Below, piece by piece: positions 9,485 to 18,054 of a stretch of DNA of 64,000 bases. The notes under the pieces are model-generated. The model saw only the letters and a program-made list of their open reading frames with translations, was not told the origin of the DNA and made no database searches. The position numbers were made by a program, and so were the translations under genes. Source of the stretch: M3007 sp043764095 (GTDB lineage Bacteria; Bacteroidota; Bacteroidia; Chitinophagales; Saprospiraceae); assembly GCA_043764095.1 (NCBI GenBank), contig JAYUKX010000212.1, forward strand, positions 1 through 64,000, read 5' to 3'. The stretch's first letter is position 1. The number at the start of each line of letters is the position of its first letter.

Positions 9485-9495
9485 TTTTTAATAGG

Positions 9496-10836
9496 TTATA
9501 CTGTAACAGGCTCGCGCACCAAACCATAATTCCGCTCCAAACAAGCAACAGGCTCGTTTACGTGCCATTCAAACTCCTCACGGAAATGCCTAATCGCTGC
9601 TGATACAGGCCATGCCGCAGCATCACCCAAAGGACAAATCGTATTGCCTTCTATCTTCTTGGCTACTTCGGACAATAGATCAATATCGCTCATTTTGCCT
9701 TGTCCATTTTCCATCCGGTGTAAAACTTTTTCCATCCAACCTGTTCCTTCGCGGCATGGCGAGCACTGTCCGCAAGACTCGTGGTGGTAGAAACGGGCAA
9801 AATTCATCGTATTACGTACAATGCATTGGTCTTCGTCGTAAACGATAAAACCGCCCGAACCGAGCATAGAACCGCTTACAAAACCACCATCTGCCAAACT
9901 TTCATAAGACATTAAGCGGCTTTCACCCGCTGCGGTTTTTGTAATCAGGTAATGGGGCAAAATAGGCACAGAAGAACCACCTGGCACGCAAGCCTTGATT
10001 CTTTTGCCACGTTTAATACCGCCACACCATTCATCTGAATAGATAAATTCTTCTACTGAAAGTCCTAGATCTATCTCATAAACGCCTGGTTTATTGATAT
10101 TTCCGCTAGCAGAAATTAGTTTTGTACCCGTGCTTTTGCCAATACCAATTTTCGCATATTCCTCGCCGCCATCGTTCACAATAGGAACTACGGCGGTGAT
10201 CGTTTCTACGTTATTCACCACAGATGGGCATTGCCAAAGTCCTTTTACCGCAGGGAATGGTGGTTTAATACGCGGATTACCACGTTTTCCTTCCAAACTT
10301 TCAATCAATGCTGTTTCTTCACCACATATATAGGCTCCTGCACCCGGATTTACGTATAAATCAAGGTTATACCCAGTGCCAAGTATGTTTTTGCCCAACC
10401 AGCCTTTGTCATACGCTTCTTGAATTGCTTTTTCTAAAATAAATACAATCCACGAGTATTCGCCACGGATATAGATATAAGAAGTATTCGCACCCAAGGC
10501 GTATGAAGAGGTAATCATACCTTCAATCAGTAAGTGCGGCAGTTTTTCCATCAAAAACCTATCCTTAAAAGTGCCAGGCTCAGACTCGTCCGCATTGCAC
10601 AATAAATAACGCGGCACACCTTCGGGTTTGGCCAAAAATGACCATTTCATGCCCGTTGGGAAACCTGCACCACCACGGCCGCGAAGTCCCGATTTTTTCA
10701 CCTCTTCCACCACCTCATCTGGTGTCATGGACTTCAATGCTTTTTCCACAGAGCGGTATCCGCCGTGTTTCCTATAAACATCATAGGTATGAATACCTGC
10801 TACATGTGCGTGTTCTAAGAGAAGTTTACGTCCCAT
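9496..10836 (-). CDS. nuoF: NADH-quinone oxidoreductase subunit F (NADH/FMN-binding)
   Basis: Entry point for electrons into complex I: it binds NADH and FMN and carries cluster N3. It has 446 residues. The glycine-rich NADH site (GLRGRGGAGFPTGMKW, about residues 50-65), the FMN-site segment YICGEETALIESLEGKRG, and the N3 cysteines (ESCGQCSPCREGTGW, then NTICPLGD) are all present. Its usual partner nuoE is about 2.2 kb upstream, separated by two unrelated genes. A leader hairpin lies just upstream (10855-10903). Confidence 0.97.
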   Translation of the reverse strand: MGRKLLLEHAHVAGIHTYDVYRKHGGYRSVEKALKSMTPDEVVEEVKKSGLRGRGGAGFPTGMKWSFLAKPEGVPRYLLCNADESEPGTFKDRFLMEKLPHLLIEGMITSSYALGANTSYIYIRGEYSWIVFILEKAIQEAYDKGWLGKNILGTGYNLDLYVNPGAGAYICGEETALIESLEGKRGNPRIKPPFPAVKGLWQCPSVVNNVETITAVVPIVNDGGEEYAKIGIGKSTGTKLISASGNINKPGVYEIDLGLSVEEFIYSDEWCGGIKRGKRIKACVPGGSSVPILPHYLITKTAAGESRLMSYESLADGGFVSGSMLGSGGFIVYDEDQCIVRNTMNFARFYHHESCGQCSPCREGTGWMEKVLHRMENGQGKMSDIDLLSEVAKKIEGNTICPLGDAAAWPVSAAIRHFREEFEWHVNEPVACLERNYGLVREPVTV

Positions 10837-10854
10837 ATTTTATATTCGATGATT

Positions 10855-10903
10855 GGAGTGATTTGAAAATGCTGACTACAAAAAATTGGCATTCCATCAC
10901 TCC
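10855..10903 (-). other. Hairpin in the nuoF leader
   Basis: GGAGTGAT (10855-10862) and ATCACTCC (10896-10903) are perfect inverse complements. Inside them AATGC and GCATT add a second short stem. On the nuo strand the hairpin ends about 20 bases before the nuoF start codon. It has no T-run in that direction, so it looks more like an mRNA stability or processing element than a terminator. On the plus strand it is followed by a T-rich tract. Function is inference. Confidence 0.35.
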
Positions 10904-10934
10904 TCATTTTTTTATTTTTAATAAACTAAATTAT

Positions 10935-11366
10935 CTAATCTGGTTTTCGGATTTTTTTGCCGTCTTCATCGTATTTTTCTAGTTCCGTCATCAGATCTGC
11001 TTTTAGACCTTCTGGCGGAATGACAACTCCGCTGGCAATCAAATCAGGAAAAACAGCGACTAACATACCATCTTCCTGCATTTCACCTAGCCACTCCAAG
11101 AGTTCATTTACATCTACCACCCCAATTCCATACTCTTCAAAGCCGTGTTCCACTCGGAAACGTTCGGCAAATTCAGCACCTGGAAACAGCGGCAGAATAT
11201 CATCATCTTCTGCTTCCTCGCCTTCACCCAATAACAACCAACCCTCTTCGTCAGCAAGGCCATATACTTCTTCTGTATCTGCTACGGTTTTGATAAAATA
11301 GTCGTAGCGTTTTTCTCCTGGTTTTTTAAAGATTTTATCTATTTCTTCTGGTCGTAATTGTGCCAT
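10935..11366 (-). CDS. DUF2750 family protein
   Basis: Small acidic soluble protein of 143 residues that matches my memory of the DUF2750 family: an RYDYFIKTVADTEEVYGL segment followed by a WLLL...LPLFPGAEFAERF block. Family function is unknown. I place the start at MAQLRPEEID (11366). The frame stays open for 15 further codons upstream, but those encode an unlikely hydrophobic stretch. It is inserted between the SLC45-like transporter (88 bp upstream) and nuoF (98 bp downstream) in the nuo direction. Nothing in the sequence links it to complex I. Confidence 0.7.
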   Translation of the reverse strand: MAQLRPEEIDKIFKKPGEKRYDYFIKTVADTEEVYGLADEEGWLLLGEGEEAEDDDILPLFPGAEFAERFRVEHGFEEYGIGVVDVNELLEWLGEMQEDGMLVAVFPDLIASGVVIPPEGLKADLMTELEKYDEDGKKIRKPD

Positions 11367-11454
11367 TATATGAATTATATGGAGTAAAAACGCTGCATTT
11401 GCGATAATCACTCAATGAATGTGATAAACTTTTAAAAGACTTAGCCGATAGCGG

Positions 11455-12957
11455 TTACTCCTTGACCTGAAAGCAACTTGCAGCCGCCGCAACTAGGCAT
11501 AACGCACATAAAATCAATGCATTACGAGGATCTTCTCCTAATACACTCTTATAAATTAATGGCACTGTTAGCATACCAATAAATTGAGGCACGCAAATAA
11601 AGCCATTAAAGATCCCAATATAAACCCCCATTTTATCTTTGGTAACAGCGTTAGCCAACATTAGATAAGGCAATGACATAATAGAGCCCCACGCAAATCC
11701 CACTAGCCCCATTCCAACCAAATAAATCATTTTATCATTACTCAACAGCATACTAAAAAAGCCTAATGCGCCAATACACAAGAAAATAGCATGTGTTAGT
11801 CTGCGGCTACCTATTTTTTTTGTAATTGCAGGAATGAAAACAGAGATCACAAAACAAGTGATACTAAACATAGCAAAACAGAGTCCGCCCCATTTTGTAC
11901 CTGCTTCAAAACCTTCAGGGTTGATTTTAGGATCAGAAGCGTTGAACGCATATCTTGCACAAGCCAAGGATAAATATTGCCACATTAATGGAAGCCCATA
12001 CCATGTAAAGAACTTTACCCACCATAATTGCCTCATAACGGGCGGCATTTCGGATAAAGAAGATAATATTTCCCTAAAAATAGGCAAACCAAATATCAAA
12101 TATGTTCCACCAAAAATACCAACACCAACTTCGCTGCCAAAAACATAAGAACCCGTACGCGCAGCAAAAGCAAAACCCATTATAGCGGCAGATATAGATA
12201 ATGCTAAACGCCAAAACTGGATATTTTTCTTTTGCTCAGCACTATAAATAGTTTCTTTTTTATAATCATCATTTTCTGGCGGGTACTCTTTTGTGGTGTA
12301 CATCGTCCAAAAAACAGTAGCCAATATAGAAGCAGCTCCAATATAAAACGGGAAGCGCACCGAATTGGGGATACCATTTGTTACATCTGCGCCCATTGCC
12401 ATTGAAATACCAATTAAAGGTAGAATAAATGGCATTAAATTTGCCATTGTTTGTCCAAAACCAACCATAAACGACTGCACAGAAAAACCTGTTGGACGTT
12501 GGTTTTGGTTCAACATATCACCAACAAATGCACGAAATGGCTCCATAGAAGCATTCAAACCCGCATCTAATAACCACATCAAACACGCCGCCATCAAAAC
12601 AGAAGAAGAATTGGGCATCAAAACCATCGCAATACTTCCAACAATTGCACCAATAAACACATAAGGCTTACGACGACCCCAGCGTGGCGACCAACTCTTA
12701 TCCGACATGGCTCCAATAATAGGTTGTAGTAGCAAACCTGTCAAAGGTCCTGCCAACCAAAGGCCGGGAATGGCACTTTCTTCGGCTCCTAAATAGCGAT
12801 AAATAGGACTCATATTAGCCTGTTGCAGGCCAAATCCGTATTGTATCCCCAAGAAACCAAAACTCATGCTAATGATTTGGCCAAAAGAAAGATCGGGTTT
12901 ATTGTCTTCGCCAGATCTGCCTTGGTCATCATCGAGTATTGTTGATGTAGTTGCCAT
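11455..12957 (-). CDS. MFS transporter, SLC45-like (sugar/proton symporter family)
   Basis: A 500-residue major facilitator with about 12 membrane helices. The N-terminal pattern is typical of the SLC45 / plant sucrose transporter group: GLQQANMSPIYRYLGA in helix 1, GPLTGLLLQPIIGAMSD, then the SPRWGRRKPY loop (RWGRRKPY is the signature), and a charged helix with LDAGLNASMEPFRAFVGD. Homologues move maltose or sucrose with protons; the substrate here is inferred only from family. It begins 32 bp after nuoE and is probably transcribed with the nuo genes, which is an unusual place for a sugar carrier. Confidence 0.85.
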   Translation of the reverse strand: MATTSTILDDDQGRSGEDNKPDLSFGQIISMSFGFLGIQYGFGLQQANMSPIYRYLGAEESAIPGLWLAGPLTGLLLQPIIGAMSDKSWSPRWGRRKPYVFIGAIVGSIAMVLMPNSSSVLMAACLMWLLDAGLNASMEPFRAFVGDMLNQNQRPTGFSVQSFMVGFGQTMANLMPFILPLIGISMAMGADVTNGIPNSVRFPFYIGAASILATVFWTMYTTKEYPPENDDYKKETIYSAEQKKNIQFWRLALSISAAIMGFAFAARTGSYVFGSEVGVGIFGGTYLIFGLPIFREILSSLSEMPPVMRQLWWVKFFTWYGLPLMWQYLSLACARYAFNASDPKINPEGFEAGTKWGGLCFAMFSITCFVISVFIPAITKKIGSRRLTHAIFLCIGALGFFSMLLSNDKMIYLVGMGLVGFAWGSIMSLPYLMLANAVTKDKMGVYIGIFNGFICVPQFIGMLTVPLIYKSVLGEDPRNALILCALCLVAAAASCFQVKE

Positions 12958-12989
12958 AATTATAAAAGTTAGTTAATCGTTTGCTTCGT

Positions 12990-13532
12990 TCAGTGCATTT
13001 TCCAAGTCCCCTTATCTATTTTTCCAGCCTTGCAATCTTCAATAAATTGGTCAATTTTAGCCTCATCCAAATGTTCGTGAAAAAACTCACCCACCTGCAT
13101 CATAGGCGCATATCCACACGCACCAAGGCATTCCACTTGTTTGATGGTGAACATTCCATCGGGCGTAATTTGGTTTTTACCAATACCCAATTTGAGTTTG
13201 GTATATTCAATAATGCTTTCTGCGCCTTCAATGGCACAAGGCCCTGTTTGGCAAAATTCCAGCACGTACTTGCCCACCGGAGCCAAGTTGTACATGGAAT
13301 AAAAAGAAGCCACCTCATATACTTCAATTGGTGTAATGCCCAATACCTCCGCCACATGATCCATTGCAGGTACACTGAGCCAGCCCTCATTTTCTTCTTG
13401 CGCAATGTGAAGTGCGCGAATAATGGCGCTCTTTCCCCTTCCTTCAGGGTATTTGGTCATGAATGATTTTACCTCCTTGTGGGCGGCATCCGAATATTGG
13501 AAAGGTGCGCTATGTTCTGTTACTGCGTGCAT
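12990..13532 (-). CDS. nuoE: NADH-quinone oxidoreductase subunit E
   Basis: Thioredoxin-fold 2Fe-2S subunit (cluster N1a) of the complex I NADH-oxidising module. It has 180 residues. The four cluster cysteines have the expected spacing, CQTGPC and CLGAC. An N-terminal helical domain (YPEGRGKSAIIRALHIAQEENEGWL) precedes them, as in the family. It is separated from nuoD by the Uma2 gene and from nuoF by two unrelated genes, although E and F are normally adjacent. Confidence 0.96.
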   Translation of the reverse strand: MHAVTEHSAPFQYSDAAHKEVKSFMTKYPEGRGKSAIIRALHIAQEENEGWLSVPAMDHVAEVLGITPIEVYEVASFYSMYNLAPVGKYVLEFCQTGPCAIEGAESIIEYTKLKLGIGKNQITPDGMFTIKQVECLGACGYAPMMQVGEFFHEHLDEAKIDQFIEDCKAGKIDKGTWKMH

Positions 13533-13635
13533 GCTTGCGTGATGATAAATGATGAATAAAAAATATGCTAATTAGTTGGATTTTAAATAATTACATTATT
13601 ATTTTAACATTAGCCCTATTTATTCAATACTATTT

Positions 13636-14235
13636 TTATGAAAAAATTTCTTTTAAGTCAATTTGAAGTTCGGGGAATATATCAGACGTCGCAAAATGGT
13701 CTTCATCTTCACTAAACACCCTGTAATGACCATACTCCCCGTTTGGTTGGAGCGTATAAGCCTGTATAATATTCTCCGTTGGATGGACAATCCAATATTC
13801 TGGCACTTGATTCTCCTGATACAACTGGTACTTTCTTTTAATGTCGTGCTGTACGGAGCCTGGTGAAAGAATTTCTATAATCCAATCAGGTGCGCCAATA
13901 CAGCCTTTCTCGTCCAGTTTTTTTTCATCGCAGATGATACAAATATCAGGTTGTACTACTGTATAGATTTCTTTGTTTTTGGCTTTTGATTTTTTCACAT
14001 CTAATAACCTTACATCGAAAGGGGCGTGGAATAAATTACAAGGCTTGTGTTTAAACCAAGTTCCAAGTTCAACGACCAATTGAGAAGACACCTTTTGGTG
14101 TTTCACCGACGGCGCAGGCGACATTTTGAATATTTTACCCTTAATAATCTCCACCCGCTCCTCGAAACTCCAGGAGAGATAGTCGGCATAATTAAAGATG
14201 CCATTAGGGTCGATATGTGCAAAATCCGTTACCAT
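13636..14235 (-). CDS. Uma2 family (DUF820) putative restriction-fold nuclease
   Basis: A 199-residue protein of the Uma2/DUF820 family, which has a PD-(D/E)XK nuclease fold. Visible motifs are VVQPDICIICDEKKL (acidic site after a Pro), the core APDWIIEILSPGS strand with its Glu, and IKRKYQLYQENQVPEYWIVHP, the usual C-terminal half. These proteins are abundant in some bacteria with poorly known roles; some are thought to come from mobile elements. It starts 3 bp after the nuoD stop and ends 103 bp before nuoE, so it splits the nuoD-nuoE pair and is likely co-transcribed. Confidence 0.88.
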   Translation of the reverse strand: MVTDFAHIDPNGIFNYADYLSWSFEERVEIIKGKIFKMSPAPSVKHQKVSSQLVVELGTWFKHKPCNLFHAPFDVRLLDVKKSKAKNKEIYTVVQPDICIICDEKKLDEKGCIGAPDWIIEILSPGSVQHDIKRKYQLYQENQVPEYWIVHPTENIIQAYTLQPNGEYGHYRVFSEDEDHFATSDIFPELQIDLKEIFS

Positions 14236-14238
14236 GTT

Positions 14239-15444
14239 TTATGCATCTAGTTCGCCAGCGATGACATTCATCGAACTCATGGTCAAAATAGCATCAGAGA
14301 GCATAGATCCTTTTACCATTTCGGAATATGCTTGGTAATAAATGAAGCAAGGGCGACGGAAATGCAAACGATAAGGCGTTCGGCCACCATCGCTAATTAA
14401 ATAGAAGCCTAATTCTCCGTTTCCACCTTCTACAGCATGGTAAACCTCCCCTACTGGGATTGGCGTTTCACCCATCACTACTTTAAAATGGTAGATCAAT
14501 GCCTCCATTTTTGTATAAACATCCTCCTTCAAGGGCAAATAATAATCGGGCACATCGGCGTGAAAATCGCCTTGAGGTAAATTATTGTATGCTTGATGGA
14601 TAATTCTCAACGACTGGCGGATTTCTTCCTGACGTACCACAAAACGATCGTAAGTATCGCCATTAGCGCCTAACGGGATCGTAAACTCAAAATCCTGATA
14701 CGAGGAGTAAGGGTTCATTACGCGCACATCATAATCAATACCAGCGGCACGCAGGTTTGGGCCTGTAAACCCATATTCCATAGCGCGTTTTCCTTCAATT
14801 GGCCCAGCACCAATCGTGCGATCCATGAAGATGCGGTTACGCTCCAACATGCTATTAAACTCTTCCAATTTAGGTGGGAAGGATTTAAGGAATGCTTTTA
14901 GTTTGGTGTGAAACCCTGCTGAAAAGTCGCGTTCCATACCACCAATACGTCCAATATTGGTCGTTAGGCGAGCGCCGCATACCTCTTCAAAAATATCATA
15001 AATAGCTTCACGCTCTTGGAACATATAAGTAAAACCAGTCAAGGCACCAGTATCCACACCAATTACGGCATTGCACACCAAATGGTCGGCAATACGCGCT
15101 AATTCCATGATAATCACACGCATATACTGCGCACGTTTGGGTACTTCAATCTTGGCTAATTTCTCCACAGTCATGTGCCAGCCCATATTATTGATCGGCG
15201 AAGAGCAATAATTCAAGCGATCAGTGATGGGAGTCACTTGATTATACGGACGGCGTTCGGCCAGTTTTTCAAAAGCGCGGTGAATATACCCAATAGTTGG
15301 TTCTGCACTCACGATGCGTTCACCATCCATTTTCATCACGTTTTGGAAGATACCATGCGTGGCAGGATGGGTTGGGCCTAGATTGAGTGTAGATAATTCA
15401 CCCTCTAGGTTATCTAATTGCGAAAAATACGATTGTACTTGCAT
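14239..15444 (-). CDS. nuoD: NADH-quinone oxidoreductase subunit D
   Basis: The 49-kDa-type subunit that shapes the quinone site with NuoB and NuoH. It has 401 residues. Signatures include NLGPTHPATHGIFQNVMKMDGE (split here at the family's conserved HPATHG), EKLAERRPYNQVTPITDRLNY and the C-terminal LHFRRPCFIYYQAYSEMVKG segment. It starts 5 bp after nuoC and the two are separate genes, unlike the fused nuoCD of E. coli. Confidence 0.97.
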   Translation of the reverse strand: MQVQSYFSQLDNLEGELSTLNLGPTHPATHGIFQNVMKMDGERIVSAEPTIGYIHRAFEKLAERRPYNQVTPITDRLNYCSSPINNMGWHMTVEKLAKIEVPKRAQYMRVIIMELARIADHLVCNAVIGVDTGALTGFTYMFQEREAIYDIFEEVCGARLTTNIGRIGGMERDFSAGFHTKLKAFLKSFPPKLEEFNSMLERNRIFMDRTIGAGPIEGKRAMEYGFTGPNLRAAGIDYDVRVMNPYSSYQDFEFTIPLGANGDTYDRFVVRQEEIRQSLRIIHQAYNNLPQGDFHADVPDYYLPLKEDVYTKMEALIYHFKVVMGETPIPVGEVYHAVEGGNGELGFYLISDGGRTPYRLHFRRPCFIYYQAYSEMVKGSMLSDAILTMSSMNVIAGELDA

Positions 15445-15449
15445 AATGA

Positions 15450-15983
15450 TTAGTCGAAGGTTTGTTCGTAATTGCCATCGCGGCCGAAGAAGCGGTCGTC
15501 CTTATCGGTACGTGTGCCATCTTCCAAACGGTATTGCTTGCGCATAGGAAATACTTCCATTTCATCTACGTTCAAAATACGCACGAGATTCGGGTGTCCC
15601 GTAAAATTGATACCAAAAAAGTCATATTCTTGACGCTCCATCCAATTGGCGGTGGGCCAAAGCGTAGTAGCCGTGGGAACAGAAGCATCATTTTCTGGCG
15701 TATAAATTTTAACGCGCATCCTAAAATTATCCATCCAATTATGGAGATGATAGACTACGCATATTTCTTCCCCTGTTCTTTCTGGATAATGTACACCACA
15801 AAGAGAGGTCAAAAAATTACATTGTAGTTGCTCGTCATCGCGCAAAAAATGTAAAAAATCAATGATTTGCTCGCGGGTCGATTCCACACAAAGCATATCA
15901 TCGTAAGATGTTTCGCTACTTTTGATAAAGTGCGCACCTTTTTGTTCTATTCTGGCAAGTGCCAGTTCATTGGTCAGTGCCAT
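15450..15983 (-). CDS. nuoC: NADH-quinone oxidoreductase subunit C
   Basis: The 30-kDa-type subunit of the complex I connecting module. It has 177 residues. The family signature is present (TLWPTANWMERQEYDFFGI, then GHPNLVRILNVDEMEVFPMRK). Its ATG overlaps the nuoB stop by one base (TAATG), which suggests translational coupling. nuoD begins 5 bp after it. Confidence 0.96.
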   Translation of the reverse strand: MALTNELALARIEQKGAHFIKSSETSYDDMLCVESTREQIIDFLHFLRDDEQLQCNFLTSLCGVHYPERTGEEICVVYHLHNWMDNFRMRVKIYTPENDASVPTATTLWPTANWMERQEYDFFGINFTGHPNLVRILNVDEMEVFPMRKQYRLEDGTRTDKDDRFFGRDGNYEQTFD

Positions 15984-16519
15984 TATGCGATCTGATATTT
16001 TTCAAGCAAATGTTGATATTCTGGAGAATGGCGGCGGCGTAAAGGTTCATTTTTCACCAACTCCTGTATTTTCATTACACCATCAATGATTTGTTCAGGA
16101 CGCGGAGGGCATCCTGGCACATAAACATCTACTGGAATGACCTTATCGATACCCTGAAGTACAGAATAAGTATCAAAAATACCACCCGAACTAGCACAGG
16201 CACCTACTGCGATGACCCATTTAGGTTCGGCCATTTGAATGTAAACTTGGCGAAGGATAGGCCCCATTTTTTTGGAAATAGTACCCATTACCATCAGCAA
16301 ATCTGCTTGGCGAGGTGAGAAAGAGAGGCGTTCCATACCAAAACGAGCAAGGTCGTAATTGGTACCCATAGTTGCCATAAATTCGATACCGCAGCAAGAA
16401 GTTGCAAACGGAAGCGGCCAAATAGAGTTTGCGCGTGCCAAACCTACTGCTTTTGAAAGGGAAGTTGCGAAAAAACCTTCGCCACCATAACCTTCGGGCA
16501 TTTCTTCTATCTTTGCCAT
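15983..16519 (-). CDS. nuoB: NADH-quinone oxidoreductase subunit B
   Basis: Carries cluster N2, the last iron-sulphur centre before quinone. It has 178 residues. The N2 ligands are visible: the tandem cysteines of SCCGIEFMA, the Cys of GACASSGG and the Cys of PGCPPRPE. The amphipathic segment ARFGMERLSFSPRQADLL matches the family. It sits between nuoA (82 bp upstream) and nuoC (one-base overlap). Confidence 0.97.
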   Translation of the reverse strand: MAKIEEMPEGYGGEGFFATSLSKAVGLARANSIWPLPFATSCCGIEFMATMGTNYDLARFGMERLSFSPRQADLLMVMGTISKKMGPILRQVYIQMAEPKWVIAVGACASSGGIFDTYSVLQGIDKVIPVDVYVPGCPPRPEQIIDGVMKIQELVKNEPLRRRHSPEYQHLLEKYQIA

Positions 16520-16601
16520 ATTATTAAGTTATATTATTTATCTTGTTGAATTAATTTTTAATTTAGGACTAGCCTAAATGATAGGTTATAAAAAACCAAA
16601 C

Positions 16602-16964
16602 TTAGCGGTCCCATTCTAGCGCGCCTTTTTTCCATACATAAACGAACCCAAGTAGGAAAACAGCCACAAACATCAGTACAGCCATATATCCCTCCCAGCC
16701 CAATGCCCTGAAATTTTCGGCATACGGATAAAAAAAGATAACTTCTACATCGAAAAGAACAAAAAGAATGGCTGTCATAAAATATTTAATAGAAACAGGC
16801 ATACGTGCGTTACCTTGAGATTCTATACCACATTCAAAATTTTCGTCTTTTATCTTGTTTTTGCGACTAGGCCCAAGGATATGGGTAACCACCAACACAA
16901 ATCCTACGAATCCGATGGCGACCAACGATTGTAATACAACGGGCAAATATGCGCTACTGTCCAT
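16602..16964 (-). CDS. nuoA: NADH-quinone oxidoreductase subunit A
   Basis: Small membrane subunit near the quinone chamber, with three helices. The loop between helices 1 and 2 carries the conserved FECGIESQGNARMPVSIKYF block, and helix 2 continues as FDVEVIFFYPYA, both diagnostic. I choose the start MDSSAYLPVV (16964, 120 residues) because it directly precedes helix 1. An in-frame ATG at 17012 would add 16 residues and remains possible. It is the first gene of the operon, with a TACTTTTG box about 70 bp upstream. Confidence 0.94.
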   Translation of the reverse strand: MDSSAYLPVVLQSLVAIGFVGFVLVVTHILGPSRKNKIKDENFECGIESQGNARMPVSIKYFMTAILFVLFDVEVIFFYPYAENFRALGWEGYMAVLMFVAVFLLGFVYVWKKGALEWDR

Positions 16965-17032
16965 AATAATAGTTTTACTTTTAAACGGCATTTCAACGAT
17001 AGTGTTCATCAAACTCTATCTAATTTCCGCCG

Positions 17033-17040
17033 CAAAAGTA
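17033..17040 (-). promoter_or_regulatory. Bacteroidota -7 element for the nuo operon
   Basis: On the minus strand this reads TACTTTTG, a match to the Bacteroidota -7 consensus TAnnTTTG. It lies just upstream of nuoA in a divergent intergenic region. No -33 TTG at ideal spacing is obvious. Predicted transcription would begin near 17026-17029. Confidence 0.5.
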
Positions 17041-17127
17041 GAACATTTTCATTGTCTTGGTAAATATTCAAATGATTTGTAAAAAAATGATTGCAAATTT
17101 GGAGTTGTTCCAGATAAGAAAACAGTT

Positions 17128-17156
17128 TTGTGTTTTAAATAAGTATTGTACTTTTG
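17128..17156 (+). promoter_or_regulatory. Promoter of the CBM9-like lipoprotein gene
   Basis: A TTG (17128-17130, inside TTTTG) followed after 18 bases by TACTTTTG (17149-17156). This fits the Bacteroidota -33/-7 promoter consensus well. The start codon follows 41 bases later. It is divergent from the nuo promoter. Confidence 0.65.
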
Positions 17157-17197
17157 CGCTGTTTAATACATTAAAATCAGAAAATCAACGTTTTACG

Positions 17198-17959
17198 ATG
17201 AAATATATAACATTTACACGCGCTTACGCCTTTTTGGCCCTGAGTTTTCTTTTTTGTGCATGTGGAGGAAATTCAACTACCGATAATAAAAATATCGGTA
17301 CAAAATTCTTTTTTGCCCCTTATGGCACACCTGTTTTAGATGGTTCATCTTCCGATGAGGCTTGGGAAAATGCAGAATGGTATGCTCTAAATCAAAACTG
17401 GCTACCCCCCTCCCCCCCTGATTCGCTGGATTTCAAAGGCCGTTTTAAAGTGATTTGGGACGAAAACATGTTGTACATTCTAGCAGAGATCACAGACGAT
17501 ACCTTAGTTGATACCCACTCCGACGGGCTCGTTCAATATTTCGACGATGACTGCTTGGAAGTCTTTGTGGATGAAGATGCTTCAGGTGGCGATCACGCCT
17601 ATAATTATAATGCATTTGCCTACCATATTGCCTTGGACAACAAGGTAGTGGATATTGCGCCCGATAGTTCAAAGCGATATTATGACGATCATTGTATTTC
17701 TTTGCGCAATACAGTAGGAAATATTAGCGTGTGGGAAGTAGGAGTAAAGATATTTGATGGCAAGAATTACGTTGATGGCGGCGATAACATTCCGAAAACG
17801 CTCAAACAAATGAAAAAGATTGGTTTTGCGCTCGCCTATTGCGATAATGACCATTCGCCAGAGCGTGAACACTTTATGGGAAGTATGCCCATTGAGGGAC
17901 AAGATAAAAATAGGGCTTGGCAAGATGCCAGTCTTTTTGGTATTTTGGAGTTGAAATAG
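17198..17959 (+). CDS. Putative lipoprotein with CBM9-like sugar-binding domain
   Basis: A 253-residue exported protein. The start MKYITFTRAYAFLALSFLFC gives a signal peptide ending at cysteines followed by GG, consistent with a lipoprotein although the lipobox (LFCAC) is imperfect. The body resembles the carbohydrate-binding family 9 / DOMON-like beta-sandwich: PVLDGSSSDEAWENAEW at its start, FKVIWDENMLYILAEITDDTL, then a DDCLEVFVDEDASGG metal-loop region. Role (inference): surface or periplasmic sugar sensing or binding. It directly precedes the Oar-like receptor. A C6-T-C7 tract at 17405-17418 encodes PPSPP and could slip. Confidence 0.75.
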   Translation: MKYITFTRAYAFLALSFLFCACGGNSTTDNKNIGTKFFFAPYGTPVLDGSSSDEAWENAEWYALNQNWLPPSPPDSLDFKGRFKVIWDENMLYILAEITDDTLVDTHSDGLVQYFDDDCLEVFVDEDASGGDHAYNYNAFAYHIALDNKVVDIAPDSSKRYYDDHCISLRNTVGNISVWEVGVKIFDGKNYVDGGDNIPKTLKQMKKIGFALAYCDNDHSPEREHFMGSMPIEGQDKNRAWQDASLFGILELK

Positions 17960-17975
17960 GCCGTTTTTAAAAACT

Positions 17976-17983
17976 TAACTTTG
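17976..17983 (+). promoter_or_regulatory. -7 element for the TonB-dependent receptor gene
   Basis: TAACTTTG matches the Bacteroidota -7 consensus and begins 16 bases after the stop codon of the preceding lipoprotein gene. A TTG at 17951-17953 is 22 bases upstream, slightly long for a -33 element. The predicted leader is about 65 bases. Confidence 0.45.
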
Positions 17984-18054
17984 TAGAAATTAATTTATAG
18001 TTAAGTTTGCGCCAAGTTTTAACTAACATACTATAATTAAATTCAATTTTATTT

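Noticed and set aside
13636..14235. Possible restriction-modification or toxin-antitoxin system with the Uma2 gene
   Set aside because: No methylase, specificity subunit or antitoxin is adjacent; both neighbours are nuo genes.
17057..17197. 47-codon N-terminal extension of the CBM9-like lipoprotein
   Set aside because: It would contain the promoter elements at 17128-17156, and the signal peptide starts at ATG 17198.
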